From Flavobacterium sp. 5 (lineage in GTDB: Bacteria; Bacteroidota; Bacteroidia; Flavobacteriales; Flavobacteriaceae), in contig NZ_PHUE01000001.1 of assembly GCF_002813295.1 (NCBI RefSeq), forward strand, positions 2,170,001 to 2,234,000: DNA of 64,000 nt. The letters are read 5' to 3'. Under the pieces are notes generated by a model, which was not told the origin of the DNA, ran no database searches, and was given only the letters and a program-made list of their open reading frames with translations. The position numbers and the translations under genes were made by a program. Shown here one piece after another: positions 1 through 8,127 of this stretch; the first letter of the stretch is position 1; every line of letters starts with the position of its first letter.

Positions 1-200
1 ATTTTGAATTGCGCCTGAAACTCATTAAATATTTTACTAGGATCATTAGGATAAGGACCTCCTGCACAAATCTTCTCAAAAGGAAGTATTTTGGGTGAAA
101 TTTTTTGTGCAAACAAAACTCCAGTTGATGGAAACGCCAACAACATCAAAAAAAACAGAAATGTACAAAAAGAAAATAAAGATGTAGTTTTACTATTCAT
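1..200 (-). CDS. N-terminal fragment of a secreted protein, cut by window edge
   Basis: Reading leftward from an ATG at 200 gives an open frame that runs off the left end of the window. The first ~32 residues are a lysine-poor but clearly hydrophobic signal peptide (LFSFCTFLFFLMLLAFPS) with a likely cleavage near VLFAQ. The mature start contains PKILPFEKICAGGPYPNDPS, which resembles the N-terminus of large gliding-motility/T9SS-type surface proteins of Flavobacteria that begin with an 'ICAGG..FN.F' segment. That family assignment is an impression only; too little of the protein is visible to assign a function. Confidence 0.55.
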   Translation of the reverse strand, partial: MNSKTTSLFSFCTFLFFLMLLAFPSTGVLFAQKISPKILPFEKICAGGPYPNDPSKIFNEFQAQFK

Positions 201-329
201 AGGTTGATATTTGTTGCTTTTTTGGGGAGATATCCAATATGTTACACATCAATTGTGTTCAACCAATTATTGGATATGTTTGCTATTTAATAGGATTTTC
301 AAAACAATTGAAACACTTTTTAATTAATA

Positions 330-377
330 AAATGAAAGCTAAACCTACTTAAAATTAGGTTTAACTTTCATTTTTTA
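330..377 (-). terminator. Hairpin terminator after the 401-1690 gene
   Basis: Inverted arms AATGAAAGCTAAACCTA and TAGGTTTAACTTTCATT enclose a short A/T loop and are followed by T-rich sequence on either strand. It sits directly downstream of the minus-strand gene ending at 401 and could also act in the opposite direction. Confidence 0.6.
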
Positions 378-400
378 TATTTAAGATCAAATGTCCTCTT

Positions 401-1690
401 TTATTTTGTAGAAGCTGTTATTTTAGTAAGTGCTAATCTAAAATCTGGTCTTCTTGGATTTGCAAAATCATTAAACGTTTCAAGATTAGAAGTTTTAGAC
501 ATTAAATTAAAGAAAACACTGTTTCCATAATAACTTTCTAAATCTTCATTATTTAAAGAACCCGCTGAAAATATATTTCCTTTACAGAAATTTAAATACA
601 TTTCCTCGATTCTTATTTTCTTAAGATTTTTGTCATTAATATCGATTTTAGAATCTAAAATCACTGCAGGATTAAATCCAGATATTACACTTTTTCTTAA
701 AACTAGTGTTGTATTCTCTGCTACGAAAACCGCTTCTTTTACCAATCCAGCTTTTATATCTGCATCAATATCATCACTATCATTTGCTAATGTAAGATTG
801 GTAGCCGTTACCGAAGTTTGTTTTTTAGTAAAATCAACATCTTCTTTTTTAATATAAGAAGAAATATCAAGACAACGAGAGCCATTACTATTACTTATAT
901 AAGAAGATCTAATTGCTAAAGAATTATCGATTTTAGCTTGTGCTCCTAATGTAAATTTAAAATCAATACCATTACATCTGTATGAAACTACTTTTTCCAT
1001 TACTGGTTCGCCACCAAGAACATCAAAAGCGTCTCCAGCTGCATAACTTACCATTATATTTTCTAAGATTGTTTTATTTCCAATCCCTCCAAGTAAAATA
1101 GCATCAAAATTATCAGCTCCTCTGGCTTTCTTTCCAGCATATTCAACTCTGACAAATCTTAATACTCCAGATGAACTTGCAGGATTACTACCACCATAAG
1201 TTGTTAATGAAGGATCTAAATCATCATAATTAACAGAAGAATAAAGTCCGAATTTATTAATAGGTGCGTCACCAAGAATCACGATACCACCCCAATCTCC
1301 AGCTTTTTTAGTGCTTTTATTAGAAGTAAAAACGATAGGATCAGTTTCTAAACCTTCAGCTACTATCTGCGCTCCTTTAGTAATAATCAAAGTTGCTCTA
1401 GATTCAGCATCACCAATAATTATAGTACCTGGATCAATTGTAAGTACTGCATTATTAGTAACATATACATTACCTTGAATAATATATACATCTTTTTTTG
1501 TTAGTCTTGTATTTACTGTGATATTACCAGCTAGAATTTGCGTTGCTTCACCATAATCGGCTTTAGCAGGTTTGAATTCTGTCCAGTTATTCAACCAATT
1601 GCTTGGTCCGAAAATTCCTTTCTCTTGTTGAGCACTTACGTTACTAACAACTGCAAGAAAAACCCATATAAATAGTAATTTAGTTTTCAT
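401..1690 (-). CDS. Secreted right-handed beta-helix-like protein, function unknown
   Basis: A 429-residue protein with a clear signal peptide (KTKLLFIWVFLAVVSNVSAQ). After residue ~50 it has the style of a parallel beta-helix: NITVNTRLTKKDVYIIQGNVYVTN, then 'LTIDPGTIIIGD', 'IVFTSN', 'GDWGGIVILGDAPIN' and 'RFVRVEYAG', short beta-rungs often seen in Bacteroidota surface proteins. I see no catalytic motif and no T9SS C-terminal sorting domain; the C-terminus (PRRPDFRLALTKITAS) is short and basic. The start is the first ATG before the signal peptide. It is followed by a hairpin terminator, and a 149-aa secreted protein lies 110 bp upstream on the same strand. A surface or periplasmic role is inferred; ligand or substrate is unknown. 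Confidence 0.75.
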   Translation of the reverse strand: MKTKLLFIWVFLAVVSNVSAQQEKGIFGPSNWLNNWTEFKPAKADYGEATQILAGNITVNTRLTKKDVYIIQGNVYVTNNAVLTIDPGTIIIGDAESRATLIITKGAQIVAEGLETDPIVFTSNKSTKKAGDWGGIVILGDAPINKFGLYSSVNYDDLDPSLTTYGGSNPASSSGVLRFVRVEYAGKKARGADNFDAILLGGIGNKTILENIMVSYAAGDAFDVLGGEPVMEKVVSYRCNGIDFKFTLGAQAKIDNSLAIRSSYISNSNGSRCLDISSYIKKEDVDFTKKQTSVTATNLTLANDSDDIDADIKAGLVKEAVFVAENTTLVLRKSVISGFNPAVILDSKIDINDKNLKKIRIEEMYLNFCKGNIFSAGSLNNEDLESYYGNSVFFNLMSKTSNLETFNDFANPRRPDFRLALTKITASTK

Positions 1691-1800
1691 AGGTTTGGGG
1701 TATTAAATTTTATTTTAGTCCTCTGTAGGCTAGAGTTAATGACTCATAAAAAGAGTTAAAGATCAGGCTTAGAAAATGTAATTTCTCTAAAAATATTTTT

Positions 1801-2250
1801 TTATTGTGCTTCTAATTCCTTCAATGATTTTAATGTTTGCTCATAAAACAAAACAGCAGCTACAAGTTGCCCTTTGTCGCAAAATGGTAACATTTTTCTT
1901 AAATAATCAACAGTGATATCCAAGTAAGTTTGTGTAGCCTCTACTTCTAAATCCAAAGCTTTTTTATTATCTGCAGTATCAGGAATACCTAAATCCGTCA
2001 TGGTAACACCTGGCTTAGTCGCCAAAGCAATATTTGGTAAAATTTTCACGATTACCTTCATACGCTCAATGTATAATTCCACCAATTCTCCTTTTGATAA
2101 AGCTTTCAGTGTTTTATCATCATTATAAGTACGAATAGACGCACTTGTACTAATAATACTTTTTGGCATATTTGGTTTTGCTTGTGCTATACATTTTGAA
2201 GAACTTAATGCTAACATAAAAATACTGAAAAAAATAATTTTCCCTTTCAT
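1801..2250 (-). CDS. Small periplasmic protein of unknown function
   Basis: A 149-residue protein with an N-terminal signal peptide (KGKIIFFSIFMLALSSSKCIAQA). The Cys in SSKCIAQA is too close to the cleavage site to decide between a lipoprotein and ordinary export. The mature part is predicted to be mainly helical (LSKGELVELYIERMKVIVKI, LDITVDYLRKMLPFCDKGQL) and has no motif I recognise. It lies upstream of the beta-helix protein on the same strand with a 110-bp gap, so the two may be co-transcribed. The gene is probably real because of the signal peptide and good codon texture. Confidence 0.65.
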   Translation of the reverse strand: MKGKIIFFSIFMLALSSSKCIAQAKPNMPKSIISTSASIRTYNDDKTLKALSKGELVELYIERMKVIVKILPNIALATKPGVTMTDLGIPDTADNKKALDLEVEATQTYLDITVDYLRKMLPFCDKGQLVAAVLFYEQTLKSLKELEAQ

Positions 2251-2616
2251 ATCTTGGATTTATTAATTAATAAAACAAAAATATACAATTAAATTGAATT
2301 TCCAACTCTTGAAAAATAAAATATAGATTATTTTAATGTCCAAATACATCAATTTTTACATTACATCATGTAAAATCAGCACTTTATCGAAATAACTTGT
2401 ATATTAAAAAAAAATTAAAATTAACCAAATTTTAATTTAAAAGAAATGATTTTCCTATTAAATTCAATATCTAAAATACAAAATTAACACTTTTAACAGA
2501 AGTAATACAAAAGTTATTAACACATAATGGTTAAAAACTACGGATACAATTAAAGCAATTGCAATTATCCAAAAGCGTAATAGCTATTGGCCACTATTAA
2601 ACTTTATAATAGAAAA
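2251..2616. other. Gene-free AT-rich spacer between divergent genes
   Basis: About 370 bases between the divergently transcribed 1801-2250 gene and holB. It is dominated by A/T runs, has no open frame of interest and no clear repeat. The only regulatory signal I can name is the holB promoter at its right end. Confidence 0.6.
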
Positions 2617-2647
2617 TTTTTGAAACTATCATTTTCTCCTATCTTTG
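2617..2647 (+). promoter_or_regulatory. Bacteroidota-type promoter of holB, near-leaderless
   Basis: A -33 element TTTTTG (2617-2622) is followed after 17 bases by a -7 element TATCTTTG (2640-2647), matching the Bacteroidota housekeeping pattern TTTG...TAnnTTTG. The holB ATG begins only 4 bases after the -7 element, so the transcript should have almost no 5' leader. Confidence 0.7.
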
Positions 2648-2651
2648 CCAC

Positions 2652-3788
2652 ATGAAATTCTCGAAAATTTTAGGACAGGAATACATTAAAAATCACTTAA
2701 TAAAAAGTGTCGATTTAGGCAGAATTCCTCATGCTCAACTTTTTGTAGGCCCAGAAGGTAGTGGAACTTTACCAATGGCAATTGCTTATGCACAATATGT
2801 TTTATGTAATTCTCAACAAGGATTAAATGATTCTTGTGTTTTGAAATTTGAAAAAATTTCTCATCCTGATTTGCATTTTATTTATCCAACAGTAACTACT
2901 GACGAAGTAAAACAAAAACCAAAAAGTATCGATTTCATTTCCGATTGGAGACAATTTATGTTCGAAAACCCATATGGTGGATTGTTCGATTGGTATGCAA
3001 AATTGGGTGTTCAAAATAAGCAAGGAGAAATTCGTGTAGATGATGCGCAGGAAATTTTAAAATCACTTTCTCTTAAATCATATGAAGGCGGGCACAAAAT
3101 AATGATTATTTGGATGGCCGATAAAATGAATATAGCTGCCTCCAATAAACTTCTAAAATTACTTGAAGAACCACCTGAAAAAACAGTCTTTCTTCTTATT
3201 TCTGAAAATGAAGAAGATATCATTCAAACCATTCGATCCAGATGTCAGATTACGCATTTTAATGGATTGAGCGAACAAATAATTGCTAATGCACTTGTTG
3301 AAAAAGAACAAATAGAGCAAAAAGCAGCTTTAAAAATTGCTCATCAATCGCAAGGCAATTATAACAAAGCGCTTCATTTATTGAATGCCGATGATGAAGC
3401 TACACCTTTTGAACAATGGTTTGTTACTTGGGTTCGAGCTGCATTTAAAGCAAAAGGAAATGCAGCGGCTATTCAAGACTTAATAGAGTGGAGCGAACAA
3501 ATTGCAGCATTAGGTCGGGAGACTCAAAAAAAGTTTCTGCAGTTTTGTATTGAAATGTTCCGTCAGGCATTGTTACTTAACTACGAAGCCAAAGAACTTG
3601 TTTACATTGAAACCAAAGTTGAAAAATTCAAATTAGCCAATTTTGCTCCTTTTGTAAATGGCAATAATATTAATGATATTTTTAAAGAAATATCAGACGC
3701 CATGTATCATATAGAACGCAATGGTAATGCCAAAATAATTTTAACCGATTTATCCATAAAGCTTACACGTTTAATTCATAAAAAATAA
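2652..3788 (+). CDS. holB: DNA polymerase III subunit delta' (clamp-loader ATPase-like)
   Basis: A 378-residue protein that begins FSKILGQEYIKNHLIKSV and continues RIPHAQLFVGPEGSGTLPMA, the layout of clamp-loader delta' subunits; the P-loop-like segment GPEGSGT is degenerate as expected for non-hydrolysing delta'. KIMIIWMADKMNIAASNKLLKLLEEPP and the sensor/arginine segment 'IRSRCQI' (around residues 190-200) are diagnostic. The zinc-binding cysteines of the bacterial gamma/delta' family are not evident. Role: loading the beta clamp during replication, with delta and tau/gamma. It heads a co-directional set with doxX-like and thioesterase genes (gaps of 6 and 47 bp). The ATG at 2652 is fixed by the promoter immediately upstream. 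Confidence 0.9.
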   Translation: MKFSKILGQEYIKNHLIKSVDLGRIPHAQLFVGPEGSGTLPMAIAYAQYVLCNSQQGLNDSCVLKFEKISHPDLHFIYPTVTTDEVKQKPKSIDFISDWRQFMFENPYGGLFDWYAKLGVQNKQGEIRVDDAQEILKSLSLKSYEGGHKIMIIWMADKMNIAASNKLLKLLEEPPEKTVFLLISENEEDIIQTIRSRCQITHFNGLSEQIIANALVEKEQIEQKAALKIAHQSQGNYNKALHLLNADDEATPFEQWFVTWVRAAFKAKGNAAAIQDLIEWSEQIAALGRETQKKFLQFCIEMFRQALLLNYEAKELVYIETKVEKFKLANFAPFVNGNNINDIFKEISDAMYHIERNGNAKIILTDLSIKLTRLIHKK

Positions 3789-3794
3789 AACCTC

Positions 3795-4178
3795 ATGAAT
3801 AATATTGCCTCAATCTTATTATTAGTTTTTTTAGCAATCACCTTTTTACAATCTTCACAAGACAAGTTATTTCATTGGAAGGACAACTTGGATTGGCTTA
3901 AAGAACATTTTAAAGATACCGCTTTACGCAATCAAGTACCATTAGCTTTAGTTAATGTCTTAATATTAGAATTGATTTCTGGTATTTTATGTACTGTAGG
4001 CGCCATAGAACTTGCACTAAACAGTGGTAGAGTATATGGTTTGTACGGAGCTATCTTTTCTAGTATCACTCTTATCATGTTACTGTTTGGACAACGTTTG
4101 GCCAAAGACTATGATGGAGCTAGAACGATAGTTTTATACTTTATCCCTTCGGTAATGGCGGTGTATTGGTTGAACTAA
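3795..4178 (+). CDS. DoxX-like small membrane protein
   Basis: A 127-residue, four-helix membrane protein. Segments ASILLLVFLAITFLQSS, LALVNVLILELISGILCTVG, YGLYGAIFSSITLIMLLFG and TIVLYFIPSVMAVYWLN are hydrophobic. The order of a KLFHW segment after helix 1 followed by a G-rich helix fits the DoxX/DoxD-like family of unknown or respiratory-linked function. It starts 6 bp after holB, so it is almost certainly translated from the same message. The precise role is unknown; the assignment to DoxX-like is by topology and general sequence feel. Confidence 0.7.
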   Translation: MNNIASILLLVFLAITFLQSSQDKLFHWKDNLDWLKEHFKDTALRNQVPLALVNVLILELISGILCTVGAIELALNSGRVYGLYGAIFSSITLIMLLFGQRLAKDYDGARTIVLYFIPSVMAVYWLN

Positions 4179-4225
4179 AACAATACCAATAGAAACAAGA
4201 ATAAACAAAATCACAACAAATAAAT

Positions 4226-4738
4226 ATGACGGCAAAACACCCTTCTGAATCTTTAACAATTTTAACCGATTTGGTTTTACCGAGCGAAACCAATCCTTTG
4301 AATAACTTATTTGGAGGTGAATTATTGGCCAGAATGGATCGTGCTGCAAGTATTGCCGCAGGAAGACATTCGCGTCGCATTGGAGTAACTGCATCCGTAA
4401 ATCATGTTGCTTTCAACAAATCTATTCCTCTTGGAAGTGTCGTAATCATAGAAGCAAAAGTATCAAGAGCTTTTAAGAGCTCAATGGAAATCTATCTTGA
4501 TGTTTGGGTTGAAGATCGTCAATCTGGAAATAGAACCAAGGCTAACGAAGCTATTTACACATTTGTAGCTGTTGATGATACTGGTAGACCTGTAGAAGTT
4601 CCGCCAATTGAACCTGAAACCGAATTGGAAAAACAACGTTTCGATGCTGCATTAAGAAGAAAGCAACTAAGTTTAGTACTAGCTGGTAAAATGAATCCTC
4701 ATGAAGCTACAGAATTGAAAGCCTTATTTACAACATAA
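4226..4738 (+). CDS. Acyl-CoA thioesterase, hotdog fold (YciA/BACH type)
   Basis: A 170-residue single-hotdog thioesterase. The signature NPLNNLFGGELLARMDRAASIAAGRHS holds the conserved 'N..G..FGG.L..WMD' region with the catalytic Asp, followed by VTASVNHVAFNKSIPLGSVV and ANEAIYTFVAVD. Such enzymes hydrolyse cytosolic acyl-CoA esters to free acid and CoA, often with broad chain-length preference. The length is normal for the YciA group. It is the third gene of the holB run and is followed by a structured repeat element rather than a classic terminator. Confidence 0.88.
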   Translation: MTAKHPSESLTILTDLVLPSETNPLNNLFGGELLARMDRAASIAAGRHSRRIGVTASVNHVAFNKSIPLGSVVIIEAKVSRAFKSSMEIYLDVWVEDRQSGNRTKANEAIYTFVAVDDTGRPVEVPPIEPETELEKQRFDAALRRKQLSLVLAGKMNPHEATELKALFTT

Positions 4739-4800
4739 ATAATATATTAAAACAGCTATTCTATTAAAAACCTAGGTTCTAAATTCGAAGCCATGATTTT

Positions 4801-4914
4801 ACGTGAGGGATGGAAGCAAGCTACCACGTAGCGCTTACAACCAAACAGCCTCTTGATAAAAGGGCGAATACGCGCAAAAAGAATTAGCCCTTTTATCAAG
4901 AGGGTGGCACGCCC
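4801..4914 (+). repeat. Structured interspersed repeat, copy A
   Basis: First of four copies in the window. It begins CGTGAGGGAT-GGAAGC, has a small hairpin GCTACCACGTAGC, then a long hairpin whose arms CTCTTGATAAAAGGGC and GCCCTTTTATCAAGAG are perfectly complementary, and ends GGTGGCACGCCC. The ends CGTG and CACG can pair with each other to close the structure. It fills most of the 330-bp gap between the thioesterase gene and recA. The short open frame over it (4853-5035) is not regarded as a gene. Confidence 0.8.
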
Positions 4915-5070
4915 AGAAGAACGAACAGACGAAGTAGATATTCAGACCCAATTTGTTGAAAAGTCGTCTATTGTGACTTCAAAAAAAAGAAGTATTTTTA
5001 CGGGCACTAAAATAAATTTACACCCAAGTATTTGATTAAAATAGTTGGAAATCATATAAACGGAAGAAAA

Positions 5071-6105
5071 ATGAAAGAAAAAGTTAGTTCAGAAAAAGTC
5101 GGTTCAGAAAAAGAAGCTAAGTTAAAAGCATTACAACTTACTCTTGACAAATTGGACAAGACCTACGGAAAAGGAACTGTAATGAAAATGGGGGATAAAG
5201 CCATTGTGGAAGTAGAAACAATTTCATCTGGTTCATTGGGAGTTGATTTAGCTTTGGGAGTTGGCGGTTATCCAAAAGGAAGAATTATCGAGATATACGG
5301 ACCAGAATCATCTGGTAAAACAACTTTGACTTTACACGCTATTGCTGAAGCTCAAAAAGCGGGAGGAATTGCTGCTTTTATAGATGCTGAGCATGCATTT
5401 GATAGAAATTATGCTGAAAAATTAGGCGTTGATATTGAAAACTTAATCATTTCACAACCTGATAACGGTGAACAAGCATTAGAGATTGCTGAAAACTTAA
5501 TTCGTTCGGGAGCAATTGATATTGTGGTTATTGACTCGGTTGCAGCATTGACACCAAAAAGTGAAATTGAAGGTGAAATGGGAGATTCTAAAATGGGTCT
5601 TCATGCACGTTTAATGTCACAAGCTTTACGTAAATTAACAGGAACGATTAGCAAAACAAATTGTACAGTTTTCTTCATTAACCAGTTGAGAGAGAAAATT
5701 GGGGTAATGTTCGGAAATCCTGAAACGACCACGGGTGGTAATGCATTGAAGTTTTACGCTTCGGTACGTTTGGATATTCGTCGTTCTACTCAAATTAAAG
5801 ATGGTGATAATGTATTGGGTAACCGTACCAAAGTTAAAATCGTTAAAAATAAAGTAGCACCACCATTTAAAGTTGCAGAGTTTGATATCATGTATGGTGA
5901 AGGTGTTTCAAAAACAGGAGAGATATTAGACCTTGCCGTTGAATTTGAAATTATCAAAAAATCAGGTTCTTGGTTTAGCTATGGAGAAACAAAATTAGGT
6001 CAAGGGCGTGATGCTGTTAAATCATTAATTAAAGACAACCCAGAATTGGCAGATGAACTTGAAGTGAAAATCAAAAGTCACATTAAAGAATTGGCTGACG
6101 CATAA
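5071..6105 (+). CDS. recA: Recombinase RecA
   Basis: A 344-residue RecA: strand-exchange ATPase in homologous recombination and SOS induction. Visible motifs are the Walker [10 protein letters not shown], the MAW-type [14 protein letters not shown] context, Walker B-like [12 protein letters not shown], loop L1 [13 protein letters not shown] and L2 [21 protein letters not shown] chose the ATG at 5071 (MKEKVSSEK), preceded by a purine-rich GGAAGAAAA; an upstream start at 5032 would add 13 residues unlike other RecA N-termini. The N-terminus contains an imperfect repeat [12 protein letters not shown] before the conserved [15 protein letters not shown] strong terminator follows, and a decayed copy of the 3' end of this gene lies 1.4 kb downstream. 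No SOS box was recognised. Confidence 0.97.
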   Translation: MKEKVSSEKVGSEKEAKLKALQLTLDKLDKTYGKGTVMKMGDKAIVEVETISSGSLGVDLALGVGGYPKGRIIEIYGPESSGKTTLTLHAIAEAQKAGGIAAFIDAEHAFDRNYAEKLGVDIENLIISQPDNGEQALEIAENLIRSGAIDIVVIDSVAALTPKSEIEGEMGDSKMGLHARLMSQALRKLTGTISKTNCTVFFINQLREKIGVMFGNPETTTGGNALKFYASVRLDIRRSTQIKDGDNVLGNRTKVKIVKNKVAPPFKVAEFDIMYGEGVSKTGEILDLAVEFEIIKKSGSWFSYGETKLGQGRDAVKSLIKDNPELADELEVKIKSHIKELADA

Positions 6106-6128
6106 AAACTAAAAGTTTACAATTATAC

Positions 6129-6167
6129 AACCCTCAAAAAAGTAAAATACTATTTGAGGGTTTTTTT
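6129..6167 (+). terminator. recA terminator
   Basis: Arms AACCCTCAAA and TTTGAGGGTT around a 19-base A-rich loop, followed by a run of seven T. Nearly the same hairpin recurs at 7623-7659 behind the recA remnant. Confidence 0.85.
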
Positions 6168-6471
6168 ATGAAATAGATCATCAGCAATCAAGCTCATTTT
6201 CAATCAGAAGACTTGAAGAAAGCATTGAGGAATTATAATTAAAATTTAACTTAATAATAGAGACAAGGGTACCCTATGGAATAAATTATGAAAAATGAGT
6301 TCGAATAAATCCAGCAATGACAGACTTTATTATATAACATATTAGCATCACAGGAATATCTATTCTTTAAAAAAAACTTCCAAAACGTTCATGTTCAATT
6401 TAAAATTTATTTACAAAACTTCTTTTTAATTTATTAAGAATAAAATTATATTTACATAAAAAAATTTACCA
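6168..6471. other. Gene-free spacer between recA terminator and the 6472 gene
   Basis: About 300 AT-rich bases with only fragments of open frame. A stretch around 6180-6240 (e.g. GAAGAAAGCATTGAGGAATT) looks like degraded coding sequence but I could not assign it. No recognisable -7/-33 promoter stands out. Confidence 0.4.
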
Positions 6472-7473
6472 ATGAAAAATTTAAAAATGAACCGTCACTT
6501 TATAATATTCTCATTGCTAATTACTTTTAGCACCTACTCCCAGTTTAGTGGTTGGAAAGATAAAATAACTCAAGCAGGAGCAGCACTTGGTGCAAAGACC
6601 TTGGGACTAGATAAAATTCTGAAAAAACCAGCCGCAATTACAACCTCTTTTGAAGATGTAGATAAAACCAATTCTAAACTTCCAGACTTTTTCCTTGTAA
6701 ATAATCTGCAACCCTTATACCTTCTACCAAAAGCACCAAATGGGGGTTACATTCTATGCGATGGTTTTTATGAAATGACTAATAAAAGTTATTGTTTACA
6801 CGCTGGCACATTTGCCCCTTCAAAGGGAGATGGCTATATGTATTCACCTACTCTTGGCCCTAAGCAAGAAATTGTAACTACTATATTAAAAAATGCTGAG
6901 AATCACCCAGAGATTAGTCAACATGATATTCAAATATTATTATGGACTATTATCGCCAGAACACGTTTTGCTGATTATGCTGGTCAGGTTAAACTAACTG
7001 CAATTGCTTTATTAAGCACTCTTGAACTAACTCATCTTGAAGGAGGCATGCTTGGAGTACTTCCGCAAAGCGTGATGGACAAAGCAAAATCAACTCTGCC
7101 TGAAAATCTACAAAGTATTTTTGCAGCAGAAAATGAAATCCGCCAACTAGTTGCCTCTGGTAATTACACCTATGCCGAAATGGAACAATATGCTATCCTA
7201 GCGGGTATGGCTCCCACAAGGAGCGATGTTCCTAGTGGCATTTGGACTTTACACCCAGATGGTTATTATATTCGATATTTCCCTTCGGGTTATTCCGTTA
7301 CTAGGGTGCAAATTTATGTTCCAAAAGAAATTATAGCTTCTGGGAAGACTATTATATATGATGCAACTAATGACATTGCTTGTCCAGCAAATACTGGTTC
7401 ACAACGTTTGGCTCAAACAAATGAACCATTGAATCCTCTTTATAGTATTAAAATAAAAACCAATTGTAAATAA
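6472..7473 (+). CDS. Secreted protein of unknown function, possible thioester-domain-like motifs
   Basis: A 333-residue protein with a signal peptide (FIIFSLLITFSTYSQF). A short amphipathic region (ITQAGAALGAKTLGLDKIL) precedes the main domain. That domain contains GGYILCDGFYEMTNKSYCLH, 'AGTFAPSKGDGYMYSPTLGP' and then HDIQILLWTIIARTRFADY; a Cys in an aromatic-C-x context followed ~40 residues later by a Q-x-x-x-W segment is loosely like surface thioester domains, but this is weak. The C-terminal part (GIWTLHPDGYYIRYFPSGYS...) looks beta-rich. The gene is isolated between recA with its terminator and a decayed duplicate of both, which suggests arrival by insertion or duplication. I do not recognise the family. 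Confidence 0.75.
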   Translation: MKNLKMNRHFIIFSLLITFSTYSQFSGWKDKITQAGAALGAKTLGLDKILKKPAAITTSFEDVDKTNSKLPDFFLVNNLQPLYLLPKAPNGGYILCDGFYEMTNKSYCLHAGTFAPSKGDGYMYSPTLGPKQEIVTTILKNAENHPEISQHDIQILLWTIIARTRFADYAGQVKLTAIALLSTLELTHLEGGMLGVLPQSVMDKAKSTLPENLQSIFAAENEIRQLVASGNYTYAEMEQYAILAGMAPTRSDVPSGIWTLHPDGYYIRYFPSGYSVTRVQIYVPKEIIASGKTIIYDATNDIACPANTGSQRLAQTNEPLNPLYSIKIKTNCK

Positions 7474-7519
7474 CTGTATAGATCTAAAAAAATTTATATA
7501 GCAAGATCAATATGTGTTT

Positions 7520-7599
7520 TTGATTAAAGACAATCAAGAATTGATGGATAAGCGTGAAGCAAAATCGAAAGTCGTATTAAAGAATTGGCTGACGCATAA
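7520..7599 (+). pseudogene. Decayed copy of the recA 3' end
   Basis: The bases from TTGATTAAAGACAA to GAATTGGCTGACGCATAA align with the last ~80 bases of recA ([14 protein letters not shown]...KELADA stop), including an identical final stretch AAAGAATTGGCTGACGCATAA (split here as ATTAAAGAATTGG plus CTGACGCATAA). Several substitutions and one missing base put the copy out of frame. The terminator hairpin after it is also a copy. It is a remnant, not a gene. Confidence 0.85.
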
Positions 7600-7622
7600 A
7601 ACTAAAAAGTTTACAACTATAA

Positions 7623-7659
7623 AACCCTCAAAAGTAAAATACTATTTGAGGGTTTTTTG
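7623..7659 (+). terminator. Duplicate of the recA terminator
   Basis: ACCCTCAAAAGTAAAATACT followed by ATTTGAGGGTTTTTT, differing from 6129-6167 by a two-base shorter loop. It ends transcription entering from the 6472 gene. Confidence 0.85.
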
Positions 7660-7684
7660 TAAAACACAACGCCATACTAATATA

Positions 7685-8050
7685 GTGGCTCGCCTACCGA
7701 TTTTGTAGGCACACTCGATTTTTTTGATAGGCTCGCCTTCGATTTTAGTGCGCACGCCTATCGATTTGGTAGGTGTCGAATTTAAAATGGTTAGGCGTGC
7801 CTAAACATTTTAAAGGCATCGCCTCGATTTTAATAGGCGATGCATCGTAATTGTTTATGCGGGCTATAGTTTTAGTTAGGCGAGCCTATAAAAAAGATAG
7901 GAACCCCTATGATTTTTGTAGGCGAGCCTATCATTTCAGTAGGCGTGCCTATGGTTTTAGCAGGTGGGCCTACCCAAATGATAGGCTCGCCTATATTTTT
8001 TTTAGGCGTGCCTCTAATTTATATAAGCGTGCCTAAGATTGAGATAGGCT
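7685..8050. repeat. Tandem array of ~17 palindromic 21-bp units
   Basis: Units begin on average every 21 bases (14 are exactly 21, a few 22). Each has a palindromic core TAGGC-NN-GCCTA and an A/T-rich 9-base linker such as TATTTTTTT or TCGATTTTA. The right half (7877-8044) is nearly regular; the left half is more degenerate. The cores are much more GC-rich than the surrounding DNA. 21 bp is two turns of B-DNA, so all palindromes face the same side. Because 21 is a multiple of three, a repetitive open frame exists (RRAYxFS heptads), but I do not think it is translated. It fills the gap between the recA-remnant terminator and the plsC terminator. Confidence 0.9.
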
Positions 8051-8099
8051 AACTAACCAACAACATATCTAAGAAATATAAATTATCAACTAATCTATA

Positions 8100-8127
8100 A
8101 AAAAAGGTCCGCAATTGCGGACCTTTT
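8100..8127 (-). terminator. Bidirectional hairpin downstream of plsC
   Basis: AAAAAGGTCCGC-AATT-GCGGACCTTTTT: a perfect stem with A-run on one side and T-run on the other, directly after the plsC stop codon. Confidence 0.9.

Noticed and set aside
4853..5035. 60-codon open frame before recA
   Set aside because: It lies over structured repeat A and reads through its hairpin; no family, no start signal.
7851..8036. Open frame encoding RRAYxFS heptad repeats
   Set aside because: It is a by-product of the 21-bp DNA repeats (a multiple of three). No promoter, no signal and the period is broken by 22-bp units elsewhere in the array.
7685..8050. CRISPR array
   Set aside because: Units are contiguous 21-mers with short A/T linkers, the repeat itself is degenerate, and there are no 30-base unique spacers and no cas genes.
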